From Eubacteriales Family XIII. Incertae Sedis bacterium (GTDB lineage: Bacteria > Bacillota > Clostridia > Peptostreptococcales > Anaerovoracaceae): 9,156 nt of DNA. Positions 1-6,023 of this stretch are shown here, one piece after another. The stretch spans positions 1 through 9,156 of the forward strand of contig JAITEX010000006.1 in assembly GCA_031281765.1 (NCBI GenBank), read 5' to 3'. The stretch's first letter is position 1. Every line of letters begins with the position of its first letter. The notes below the pieces were generated by a model, which did not search any database, was not told where the DNA came from, and worked only from the letters and a program-made list of their open reading frames with translations. Both the position numbers and the translations under genes were made by a program.

Positions 1-672
1 GTGGCAATACTGAACCGCAATCTCGAAAAGGGGCGGGCGGCAGCGGATTCATTTCAGAAATACGGCGGGACGTATTTCGCCGTGCAGTGCGACATCTCGG
101 ACCGCGCAAGCGTAACAGCGGCCGTCGGCGAGGTGCTCACTACCTTCGATACCATAGACGTGCTCGTCAACAACGCGGGCGTTGCGACGAACACGCCGTT
201 CGTGGAGGACGAGGGGCTTGCGGAATGGCACCGCGTCATCGATACGGACCTGCACGGGGTCGCGAATATGATTCAGGAAGTGGCGCCGAAGATGATTGAA
301 GCCGGCAAGGGCGGGCGCATCATCAATATATCGTCCGTCGGCGGGCAGTTTATCGGCGACGCCCTCGGCCATCCCAATTCGCCGTACTTTGCGGCAAAGG
401 CGGCCCTCGACCACTTTACGCGCGACCTCGCCATCGAGTTTGGCGAGTATGGAATCCGCGTGAACGTGATTGCGCCGGGGCCCTTCCATTCAGACCTCGA
501 CGCGGACCTGCCGGACGAATTCAAGGAGCACGTAAAGAACGATTTGCCGGGGCATCGCTTTGGCGAGCCGATTGAAATCGGCGCCTACTGCGTTTTCCTC
601 GCGTCGCCCGCTGCGGCGCACATTACCGGAGCCATATGCGTGCATGACGGCGGCATGCTCATAAGAGGGTAA
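1..672 (+). CDS. SDR-family oxidoreductase, 5' partial
   Basis: This is a cytosolic NAD(P)-dependent short-chain dehydrogenase/reductase missing its N-terminus. The visible 223 residues begin at the second Rossmann strand, so the TGxxxGIG dinucleotide-binding motif must lie before position 1; the GTG at position 1 is therefore probably an internal codon. Visible family landmarks are NNAG at residues 57-60, the SS pair at 111-112 (Ser112 probable catalytic Ser), the YxxxK pair Tyr129/Lys133, a PG motif at 159-160 and a C-terminal DGG. Ser to Tyr is 17 residues rather than the usual 13, a small insertion in the substrate loop. The end of strand 2 reads LNRN, with Arg where NAD-specific members often carry Asp, which weakly favours NADP(H). 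The substrate is unknown; the fold covers sugar, polyol, hydroxy-acid and steroid alcohols. The stop TAA is 2 bases from the end of the convergent MFS gene. Confidence 0.9.
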   Translation: MAILNRNLEKGRAAADSFQKYGGTYFAVQCDISDRASVTAAVGEVLTTFDTIDVLVNNAGVATNTPFVEDEGLAEWHRVIDTDLHGVANMIQEVAPKMIEAGKGGRIINISSVGGQFIGDALGHPNSPYFAAKAALDHFTRDLAIEFGEYGIRVNVIAPGPFHSDLDADLPDEFKEHVKNDLPGHRFGEPIEIGAYCVFLASPAAAHITGAICVHDGGMLIRG

Positions 673-674
673 TT

Positions 675-1886
675 TTACTCTGCGTTTGCCGACTGGCTTT
701 TGCCGTAGAGGCGGTAGAATATGATCCACACGGCGAAGGAAATGACGCCCATGACGAGGGTGATAAGGCCGACGAGATGGGCGAAGTCCCAGATGCTGAG
801 GGACGCGAAGTAGATACCGAGCGTCCCTGTCAGCATATTGGCGGAACTGATAAGCGAGGAAGCAGAGCCCGCGTCATGTTTCTGTTGGTCGAGCATCATC
901 GAGATGCCCGGCGGCTTGGTACAGCTTGCCGCGATAAACGACGGCAGCAGTGAGAGCGCAAAAGCGAAGGGCCCGAATCCCGCGAGGCCGAGTATGGCCG
1001 CGCCGCTTATCGTACAGATGACAAAGCAAACGGTGATAATGGAGAAGCGGCTGAAATATCTCGACAGCCATGTGTAGATGAACGGCCCGCCCATCATGCA
1101 GAGCGCGTTGGCGGAAAAAAAGAAACTGTATATCTGGCTGCTGAGTCCGTAGTATTCCTGATAGATATAGGAGGACGCGCCGATGAACGCCATTGACGCC
1201 GCGTTCTGTACGGAGAAAATGATGAGCAGGAGCAGAAAGGGCCGGCACTGTATGACGACGGCCAAGCGCGTGAGCGAGCGGAACATGCCGGTGGTGAGGC
1301 GCTCGGGAATCGTTTCGGTGTAGAGCAGGGAGCCGCAGAAAACGAGGGCGCCGAAAACCGACTGCAACAGGAAGATGCCGCGCCACGAGGTAAAGTTCAT
1401 CAGAAAGGCGCCGAGTATGGGCGCTACCGTCGGACAGATAATGACCATCGAATTGATGATGGCGAGGGTTTTTTCACGCAGCCTCCCCGCATAGGCGTCC
1501 TTTACAATAGCTATTCCCATAGAGGTGGCGGCCGCGCCGCCGGCGGCCTGCAAGACGCGCGCCACTATCAGGGTCCAGATGCTCCACGCCGCCATGCAGA
1601 ACATACTGGCCACGAAGTAGCAGGTAGTCCCGATGATGAGGATGGGGCGGCGTCCGAATTTATCGCTGAGCGGCCCCCAGACCAAGGTCATCACGGCCGA
1701 GGTGATAAAGAAGATGATAAGCGTCAGATTGGTCAGGGAAGCAGTGGTCTCAAATACCCGCGCCATCATCGGGAGGGCCGGTAGATAGAGGTCTGTTGAG
1801 AGCGCGGGGAAAGCGCCCAGCATGGTGAGAAAGACGAGCATCGCCCCCTTGCCGAGACGGCGCTGTTTGATTTCGTTATGTTCCAT
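675..1886 (-). CDS. Bcr/CflA-type MFS multidrug efflux transporter
   Basis: This is an inner-membrane proton-coupled drug:H+ antiporter of the 12-helix DHA1 class; 403 residues is the normal length for Bcr/CflA proteins. The first helix carries STDLYLPALP (residues 30-39), typical of this subfamily. The loop between helices 2 and 3 has motif A, GPLSDKFGRRP (71-81). RVLQAAGG (110-117) matches motif B with Arg110, and APILGA (155-160) resembles the motif C region. The C-terminal half has the usual hydrophobic helices plus a YIYQEYYGLS loop (240-249). I chose the ATG at 1884-1886 because it gives the standard short N-terminal tail before helix 1. ATG at 1961 and TTG at 1976 are in frame and would add 25 or 30 polar residues not typical of the family. 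The chosen ATG has no Shine-Dalgarno sequence; a TATAAT box 6 bases upstream suggests a leaderless message. The exported compound cannot be predicted. Confidence 0.88.
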   Translation of the reverse strand: MEHNEIKQRRLGKGAMLVFLTMLGAFPALSTDLYLPALPMMARVFETTASLTNLTLIIFFITSAVMTLVWGPLSDKFGRRPILIIGTTCYFVASMFCMAAWSIWTLIVARVLQAAGGAAATSMGIAIVKDAYAGRLREKTLAIINSMVIICPTVAPILGAFLMNFTSWRGIFLLQSVFGALVFCGSLLYTETIPERLTTGMFRSLTRLAVVIQCRPFLLLLIIFSVQNAASMAFIGASSYIYQEYYGLSSQIYSFFFSANALCMMGGPFIYTWLSRYFSRFSIITVCFVICTISGAAILGLAGFGPFAFALSLLPSFIAASCTKPPGISMMLDQQKHDAGSASSLISSANMLTGTLGIYFASLSIWDFAHLVGLITLVMGVISFAVWIIFYRLYGKSQSANAE

Positions 1887-1892
1887 AGTAGT

Positions 1893-1898
1893 ATTATA
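1893..1898 (-). promoter_or_regulatory. -10-like box giving a leaderless MFS mRNA
   Basis: Read on the minus strand the sequence is TATAAT, a perfect -10 hexamer. It ends 6 bases before the A of the chosen MFS start codon, so transcription would begin at or next to the ATG. No good -35 is seen 16-18 bases upstream; that stretch reads about ACATTT. The region is AT-rich, so the hexamer could be chance. If translation really starts at 1961 this box would lie inside the gene. Confidence 0.35.
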
Positions 1899-1982
1899 TA
1901 ACAATAACGCCGGTAAAATGTGCGGGTGTTGTGATGAGCGCAGAGGCAAATCTCTCTTCATTGTGTGTCTTTTCAAAGTTGT

Positions 1983-2019
1983 CTGAATTTACCGCGAAAT
2001 TTTAAACGTTGAAATTCAG
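1983..2019. repeat. Inverted repeat, 8-bp arms
   Basis: CTGAATTT at 1983-1990 is exactly complementary in reverse to AAATTCAG at 2012-2019, with a 21-base AT-rich spacer. It sits between the two divergent genes, upstream of both promoter sets, where a regulator serving one or both genes could bind. The arms are AT-rich, so chance is possible, and the 21-base spacer makes it a poor RNA hairpin. No transcription factor family is identified. Confidence 0.3.
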
Positions 2020-2050
2020 CCGTTTGTTCGCCTTCTATAAGCAAACATAT

Positions 2051-2059
2051 TGATATAAT
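2051..2059 (+). promoter_or_regulatory. Extended -10 promoter candidate
   Basis: The sequence TGATATAAT is a perfect extended -10 (TGnTATAAT). No good -35 is present at normal spacing; positions 2031-2036 read CCTTCT. Extended -10 promoters can work without a -35. It would start transcription near 2066 and place a second promoter upstream of the TTGACA promoter. The surrounding AT-richness lowers confidence. Confidence 0.35.
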
Positions 2060-2082
2060 AAGCATAATATATACGTAAACCG

Positions 2083-2111
2083 TTGACACGGGGGGTGAAG
2101 CGTATTACTAT
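2083..2111 (+). promoter_or_regulatory. Sigma-70-type promoter of the ABC importer operon
   Basis: A perfect -35 TTGACA (2083-2088) is followed after exactly 17 bases by TACTAT (2106-2111), which matches the TATAAT consensus at 4 of 6 positions. The predicted start is near A2118, giving a leader of about 70 bases before the binding-protein ATG. The orientation and position fit the downstream importer genes. It is the best promoter in the window. Confidence 0.6.
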
Positions 2112-2117
2112 TCAGGT

Positions 2118-2168
2118 ATGACGCCGAAACGGCGTGTAGTTATCGTTAGCAGTGATCAAATCAGTTAG
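2118..2168 (+). other. 16-codon upstream reading frame (possible leader peptide)
   Basis: An ATG at 2118-2120 opens a 16-codon frame, encoding MTPKRRVVIVSSDQIS, that ends with TAG at 2166-2168, 20 bases before the binding-protein start. The ATG coincides with the predicted transcription start, so it could only be translated as a leaderless frame from that promoter, or from a longer transcript begun at the upstream extended -10. There is no proper ribosome binding site. The frame may well be accidental. Confidence 0.15.
2121..2135. repeat. Perfect palindrome downstream of the promoter (operator or 5' hairpin)
   Basis: ACGCCG (2121-2126), AAA, CGGCGT (2130-2135) is a perfect 6-bp dyad with a 3-base centre, starting about 3 bases after the predicted transcription start. 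This is a classic operator position for a repressor. In RNA it could form a GC-rich hairpin at the very 5' end and protect the message. The sequence does not tell which. No regulator gene is in the window. Confidence 0.4.
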
Positions 2169-2169
2169 C
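2145..2169 (+). repeat. GTTAGC direct repeats in the leader
   Basis: GTTAGC occurs at 2145-2150 and again at 2164-2169, start-to-start distance 19 bases, just before the ribosome binding site of the binding-protein gene. The spacing is near two helical turns, which a dimeric regulator could use. With only 6-base units, chance is a real possibility. Confidence 0.2.
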
Positions 2170-2188
2170 GTTCAGGAAGGAGACAATT

Positions 2189-3286
2189 ATGAAGAAAGGT
2201 AAGACTTCAAGAATTCTTGCAGTGTTGCTTGCGGTGCTTATGGTCGGCGTGTTCGGGCTCGGCATGGCGGCTTGCGAGAAGGAAAGCACAGATGCAGACA
2301 AGGGGGCTACGAGCGATGAGGATACCGGCATCACGCGGCCCGATTCGTTCGCCGGCAAGGATATACTCACAGAAGATACGACGATCTGGTATATCACCCT
2401 GTCCACGGCAGGCGTTACAAACAGGATGGCAAAACTCGCGTTTGACTATGTCATCAAATACTATCCGAATATCAAGTTGGTAATGCAGGACGCCCAGTAC
2501 AATCCCGAGCAGCAGGTTACATTCCTGAACGAGGCATTGACGCAGGGGGTTGACGCGGTCATGATCGAGGCGATGGATCCCGGCGCGACCCAGGGCCCGG
2601 TAGAGGCGCTCGAAGCGGCGGGGATTCCGGTTATCACAATCAACCTGAATACCTTCGCGACACATAGCCTGCATATCCAGGGCAATGACTACTATTCCGG
2701 CAAAGAAGCCGCCGACGTACTTGCGGCTGCCACCGACGGAAAAGGCGTTGCCGTTTCCGTAGACGGCCCGCAGCAGCAGGCTGAAACGAACCGGATGTGC
2801 GTCGGATTCCAGGAGCAGCTCGCTGAGAAGTATCCCGGCATCGAGTTCAAAGAGAACGTCTATACGGACAACTGGGACGCGGCTGTCGCGCAGACCAATA
2901 TGGCTACCCTGATCCAGAAGTATCCGGACATCACGATGGTCTACTGCGCTTCCGATGACCTCGCCAACGGCGTTGTCTCCGCGGTCAAGGCCGCCGGCAA
3001 GCAGGACCAGATCAAGGTCTACGGTTCAATGGGCATGCCCGACGCGCTGAAGAGGATCCAGGAAGGTACGCAGTTCGGCACCTACTTCTCCGACAACTAT
3101 ATCGAGATGTCAACGGCTCTGTATCAGGCGCTCTACTTCATACAGAACGGTATCTCAATGAAGACGATGAACTATCCGGCCACCCCGCTCCTCGACCAGC
3201 CGACGACCCCGGTGACGAAGGACAACGTCGATCTCATTATCGAGACATCCCACTGGAAGGAAGCGGATCCCGACGCCTGGAAGTAA
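2189..3286 (+). CDS. Sugar-type ABC importer substrate-binding lipoprotein
   Basis: This is the extracytoplasmic binding protein of the importer encoded downstream; it catches the ligand outside the membrane and delivers it to the permeases. Residues 1-28 form a lipoprotein signal (KK, hydrophobic core, GMAAC) with lipid-modified Cys29; Met at -3 is slightly unusual. An acidic Ser/Asp/Glu-rich linker runs to about residue 60. The rest is a two-lobe type I periplasmic-binding fold (Peripla_BP_4, ribose/galactose class), with VDAVMIEAMDP (121-131), IPVITIN (146-152), NDYYSG (166-171) and ASDDLANG (254-261). Asp256 aligns with the ribose-contacting Asp215 of RbsB. Several other RbsB contacts are changed: Asp-Arg becomes Asn152-Leu153, and the late GFD motif becomes GSMG (279-282). 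The ligand is therefore not predicted. A strong AGGAAGGAG site precedes the ATG. A hairpin lies downstream. Confidence 0.93.
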   Translation: MKKGKTSRILAVLLAVLMVGVFGLGMAACEKESTDADKGATSDEDTGITRPDSFAGKDILTEDTTIWYITLSTAGVTNRMAKLAFDYVIKYYPNIKLVMQDAQYNPEQQVTFLNEALTQGVDAVMIEAMDPGATQGPVEALEAAGIPVITINLNTFATHSLHIQGNDYYSGKEAADVLAAATDGKGVAVSVDGPQQQAETNRMCVGFQEQLAEKYPGIEFKENVYTDNWDAAVAQTNMATLIQKYPDITMVYCASDDLANGVVSAVKAAGKQDQIKVYGSMGMPDALKRIQEGTQFGTYFSDNYIEMSTALYQALYFIQNGISMKTMNYPATPLLDQPTTPVTKDNVDLIIETSHWKEADPDAWK

Positions 3287-3311
3287 GGGTTGCGAATCGG
3301 CTAACATCAAA

Positions 3312-3334
3312 TCGTCACAGCACTAAGGTGACGA
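3312..3334 (+). other. Stem-loop after the binding-protein gene
   Basis: TCGTCAC (3312-3318) pairs perfectly with GTGACGA (3328-3334) across a 9-base loop. It has no T-run after it, so it is not a terminator by itself. It lies 13 bases before the larger terminator-like hairpin. Such paired structures often protect the 3' end of an abundant binding-protein message. Confidence 0.45.
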
Positions 3335-3346
3335 GGCTATGAAACT

Positions 3347-3391
3347 AAAGGCAGGTTTGTGACTCAGGGGCTGAGCGTAAACCTGCCTTTT
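3347..3391 (+). terminator. Intra-operon terminator-like hairpin (probably leaky)
   Basis: AAAGGCAGGTTT (3347-3358) pairs perfectly over 12 bases with AAACCTGCCTTT (3379-3390). The 20-base inner part contains a second small stem, CTCAG-GGG-CTGAG (3363-3375). A short T-run, TTTT followed by CCTCT, ends the structure. This looks like a moderate intrinsic terminator or an RNA-processing barrier. Because permease 1 follows on the same strand with no clear promoter of its own, read-through is the likely way the rest of the operon is expressed, giving more binding protein than membrane parts. Confidence 0.65.
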
Positions 3392-3407
3392 CCTCTACTG
3401 AATGATT

Positions 3408-3411
3408 GGAG
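3408..3411 (+). promoter_or_regulatory. Ribosome binding site deciding the permease 1 start
   Basis: GGAG ends 6 bases before the ATG at 3418. An in-frame TTG at 3406 overlaps this motif and so cannot use it, which makes ATG 3418 the start. Confidence 0.6.
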
Positions 3412-3417
3412 TTTCCG

Positions 3418-4437
3418 ATGAGAATAAAATCACAAAGCATCAGAAGGTTGGTGGCTGTCGGGCTCGTACTCGCGTTGGTCGTTATCTTTGCGATAACCAC
3501 GCCGACGTTCTTTGGAGCGAGAAATATCTCAATTCTCCTGAAGGATTCCGCGTATCTTGGGCTCGTGGCCTGCGGGATGGCGTTTCCGATGATAGGCGGC
3601 GGGATAGACCTCTCCGTCGGAGGGATCGTCTGTGCGGTCGGCATAATTAGCGTTCATTTATCATACGATTTCGGTCTTTCCGGCTATGCAATCATCTTTA
3701 TAGCTACCCTTGCCGGCGCCGCCTTCGGCCTCCTCAACGGAATTATCGTTGCGAAGGTCGGGCTTACCGAGTTCGTAGCGACCTTAGCTTCGGGCTTTCT
3801 CTTTCTCGGCCTCGGCCGCGCGCTCGTATTCAAGGACGCGGGCGGCAGGGCGGTGACCCGCGCGGTCAGCAGCGAGTCCTATCTCTCCTTCGGCAAGAAT
3901 CCCCTGTGGGAGAACGGCTGGTACTTGATCACGTTTGTATGGATCGTCGTGGCGGTCGGGCTGTATATCGTCCTGAAAAAGACGAAGTTCGGTCTCTACA
4001 CCTACGCGATAGGCTCCAATGACAAGGCCGCCAAAATGTCCGGTGTGGACACGACGAAAATCAAGATTATCGGGTTTATTATATCGGGCGCGTGCGCGGG
4101 GCTTGCCGCCTTCCTCGTGACCGCAAACCTCACGTCTTCACCCGCGGCCTTGGGTGACGGCTACGAGTTCAAGGCGATTGCCGCCTGCGTGGTGGGAGGC
4201 ATTATGCTTGGCGGCGGCAAGGGCGACACGATAAACGCGCTGCTCGGCGCGCTGTTTATGACCATTATCCTGAACGGCATATACAAGTTCGGTCTCGATT
4301 CCACCTTTGTCTATATTATTCAGGGCCTCATCATATTGCTCGCAACCGCGTTCGATTCACAGTTCGCGAAATTTGCGGCGAAGCGGCGGCTCAAGGAACA
4401 GCGGCTCTCGGATATTACTCCGGCGTCTGCGTCTTAG
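3418..4437 (+). CDS. Sugar-type ABC importer permease 1 (RbsC-like)
   Basis: This is an integral membrane channel subunit of the CUT2/BPD_transp_2 family, 339 residues, the usual length. It has a short basic cytoplasmic N-terminus, then about eight to ten hydrophobic helices starting near residue 11. The family motif GGGIDLSVG is at 60-68. The cytoplasmic coupling stretch FGLYTYAIGSNDKAAKMSGV is at 191-210, and the late conserved block, with AIAACVVGGIMLGGGKGD, falls at 253-270. The region 138-166 is a polar, probably extracellular loop. The tail after about 318 is basic and soluble. It follows the intra-operon hairpin, and 17 bases separate its TAG from the ATPase start, so the two are co-transcribed. 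It most likely pairs with permease 2 to form one channel. I prefer ATG 3418 over TTG 3406 because of the ribosome binding site. Confidence 0.92.
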   Translation: MRIKSQSIRRLVAVGLVLALVVIFAITTPTFFGARNISILLKDSAYLGLVACGMAFPMIGGGIDLSVGGIVCAVGIISVHLSYDFGLSGYAIIFIATLAGAAFGLLNGIIVAKVGLTEFVATLASGFLFLGLGRALVFKDAGGRAVTRAVSSESYLSFGKNPLWENGWYLITFVWIVVAVGLYIVLKKTKFGLYTYAIGSNDKAAKMSGVDTTKIKIIGFIISGACAGLAAFLVTANLTSSPAALGDGYEFKAIAACVVGGIMLGGGKGDTINALLGALFMTIILNGIYKFGLDSTFVYIIQGLIILLATAFDSQFAKFAAKRRLKEQRLSDITPASAS

Positions 4438-4454
4438 GAAAGGAGGATGAGGTA

Positions 4455-6023
4455 ATGTCAAAAGAAAAGAATGTTATCAAGATCAGCGAAACCGACGCCT
4501 CCGAGCCGAGAAAAACGGAAGGTGAGCTTCTGCGCTGCGAAAACATCGACAAGCTGTTCAGCGGCGTGCAGGTGCTCTTCAGCGCGGATTTCTCGATGAA
4601 CTACGGCGAGGTCCACGCCCTGATGGGTGAGAACGGCGCGGGTAAATCCACGCTTATAAAGATCGTGACCGGCGTCTACCATAAAGACGGAGGCCAGCTG
4701 TTTATCGACGGGGAACCGGTGGAGGTGGACAGCCCGATCGACGCCCGCGCGCTCGGCATCGCCGTCATATATCAGGAGCTTTCGCTCATACCCGACCTGA
4801 CGGTCATGGAGAACATCTACCTCGGTCAGGAACTCACGAAGGGCGGCATGCGGCAGAAGAAACGCATGAGGGGCCGTACGCTCGACCTGATAAAAAAATA
4901 CGACCTGAACCTGAATCCCGACGCGCCGGTCGAAGTGCTCAGCATGGCGGACCGCCAGATGGTCGAGGTGCTGAAGGCGCTGAGCCAGGACGCGAAATTG
5001 GTCATTATGGACGAGCCGACCTCGTCGCTTTCGGCGTCGGAGGCGGAGCACCTGTTCAAAACGATTGAAGGGCTGAAGAGCAAGGGCGTCGGCATTATCT
5101 ATGTGACGCACCGCCTCGAGGAAGTCTACCGCATCGCTGACCGTTTGACGGTCATGCGCAACGGCGAAGTGGTCGGTACGCTCACGAAGGAAGAGATCAA
5201 CCCGAAGACCGTCACTACGATGATGATCGGCAGGGAAATCAAGACCGAACGGCAGGGGCGGGCGCCGCGCAACGAGGAAATGAAGCTCGAGGTCAGCGGC
5301 CTGTCCTATGGGGATCTGCTGAAGGATGTCAACTTTACGGCTTACGGCGGCGAGATCCTCGGCATCGGCGGTTTGGTCGGCAGCGGCCGTACCGAGCTTG
5401 TGCACTGCATCTACGGCATCAAGAAGCCGAAGACGGGCAAAATCACGCTGAACGGCAAGCCGGTATCGCGCTCGGTCATCAAGAATATCAACGACGGGTT
5501 CGGGCTCGTGCCGGAGGACCGGCGTCAGGAGGGCTTCAACCCGATTCAGACGATAGAGAAGAATATCTGTATCGCGAGCTATGACGTGCTCGCGAAGGTG
5601 CTCGGTTTGGTCGGCGCGAAGAAGGAGCGTATATGGGCGGAAACGGCCATGGAGGACTACGACATACGGCCGCGGGACCGCAATTTCTTTGTCGAGAATA
5701 TGTCCGGCGGGAACCAGCAGAAGGTCGTGCTCGCCAGATGGCTGGCGAGAAAACCCCGCGTGCTCATCCTCGATGAGCCGACCGTCGGCGTCGACGTCGG
5801 CGTACGCGCAGAGCTTTATCGCTTTATGCGTGAGAGCGCGGCCAAGGGTTCTATCATCATCATGGTGTCATCCGACCTCTTTGAACTCGTTCAGATTTCA
5901 GACCGCATCCTCGTGATACACGACGGTAAATTCTTCGAGGAGTTTGAGGGCGATAAGGCGACGCAGCAGTCCATACTGCTTGCCTCGTCGGGTGAACATA
6001 CCGAGGAAGGAGTTGCGTTATGA
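4455..6023 (+). CDS. Sugar-type ABC importer ATPase, two fused nucleotide-binding domains
   Basis: This is the peripheral ATPase that powers uptake, in the RbsA/MglA class with two ATP-binding domains in one 522-residue chain. Domain 1 has Walker A GENGAGKST (58-66), Q-loop Gln107, a signature-like LSMADRQ (162-168), Walker B IMDEPTSS with Asp186/Glu187, and H-loop His219. Domain 2 has the degenerate Walker A GLVGSGRTEL (306-315) typical of this class, a clean signature MSGGNQQ (416-422), Walker B LILDEPTVGVD with Asp440/Glu441, and Ser in place of the switch His (VSSD, 471-474). These asymmetries are normal in the family and leave one fully canonical composite site. An AGGAGG site lies 8 bases before the ATG. 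The stop overlaps the permease 2 start as ATGA, implying translational coupling. One ATPase gene serves two permease genes. Confidence 0.95.
   Translation: MSKEKNVIKISETDASEPRKTEGELLRCENIDKLFSGVQVLFSADFSMNYGEVHALMGENGAGKSTLIKIVTGVYHKDGGQLFIDGEPVEVDSPIDARALGIAVIYQELSLIPDLTVMENIYLGQELTKGGMRQKKRMRGRTLDLIKKYDLNLNPDAPVEVLSMADRQMVEVLKALSQDAKLVIMDEPTSSLSASEAEHLFKTIEGLKSKGVGIIYVTHRLEEVYRIADRLTVMRNGEVVGTLTKEEINPKTVTTMMIGREIKTERQGRAPRNEEMKLEVSGLSYGDLLKDVNFTAYGGEILGIGGLVGSGRTELVHCIYGIKKPKTGKITLNGKPVSRSVIKNINDGFGLVPEDRRQEGFNPIQTIEKNICIASYDVLAKVLGLVGAKKERIWAETAMEDYDIRPRDRNFFVENMSGGNQQKVVLARWLARKPRVLILDEPTVGVDVGVRAELYRFMRESAAKGSIIIMVSSDLFELVQISDRILVIHDGKFFEEFEGDKATQQSILLASSGEHTEEGVAL

Larger units (their letters stand above)
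1887..2188. other. Divergent intergenic regulatory region
   Basis: About 300 bases separate the minus-strand MFS start from the plus-strand binding-protein start. The stretch is markedly more AT-rich than the coding DNA, especially around 1990-2075. It holds the promoters and repeats listed separately: a 37-base dyad, an extended -10, a consensus -35/-10 pair, a short perfect palindrome, GTTAGC direct repeats and a 16-codon upstream reading frame. No protein of family-like composition and no tRNA or recognisable riboswitch fold was seen. Confidence 0.7.

Noticed and set aside
1..3. GTG at position 1 as the true SDR start.
   Set aside because: The obligatory glycine-rich first Rossmann strand would be missing; the gene is cut by the window edge.
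1887..1976. Upstream TTG (1976) or ATG (1961) as the MFS start.
   Set aside because: They add 25-30 polar residues before the standard N-terminus and have weak or no ribosome binding sites. Not excluded, but less likely.
2170..2531. A 10-base complement between the ribosome binding region (2169-2178) and coding sequence at 2522-2531 that could hide the binding site.
   Set aside because: The partners are about 350 bases apart and the match is short; it is likely chance and unlikely to compete with local translation.
4458..5405. A 315-codon open frame on the minus strand opposite the ATPase.
   Set aside because: It mirrors the ATPase codons, has no family motif and no sensible start context; a shadow frame.
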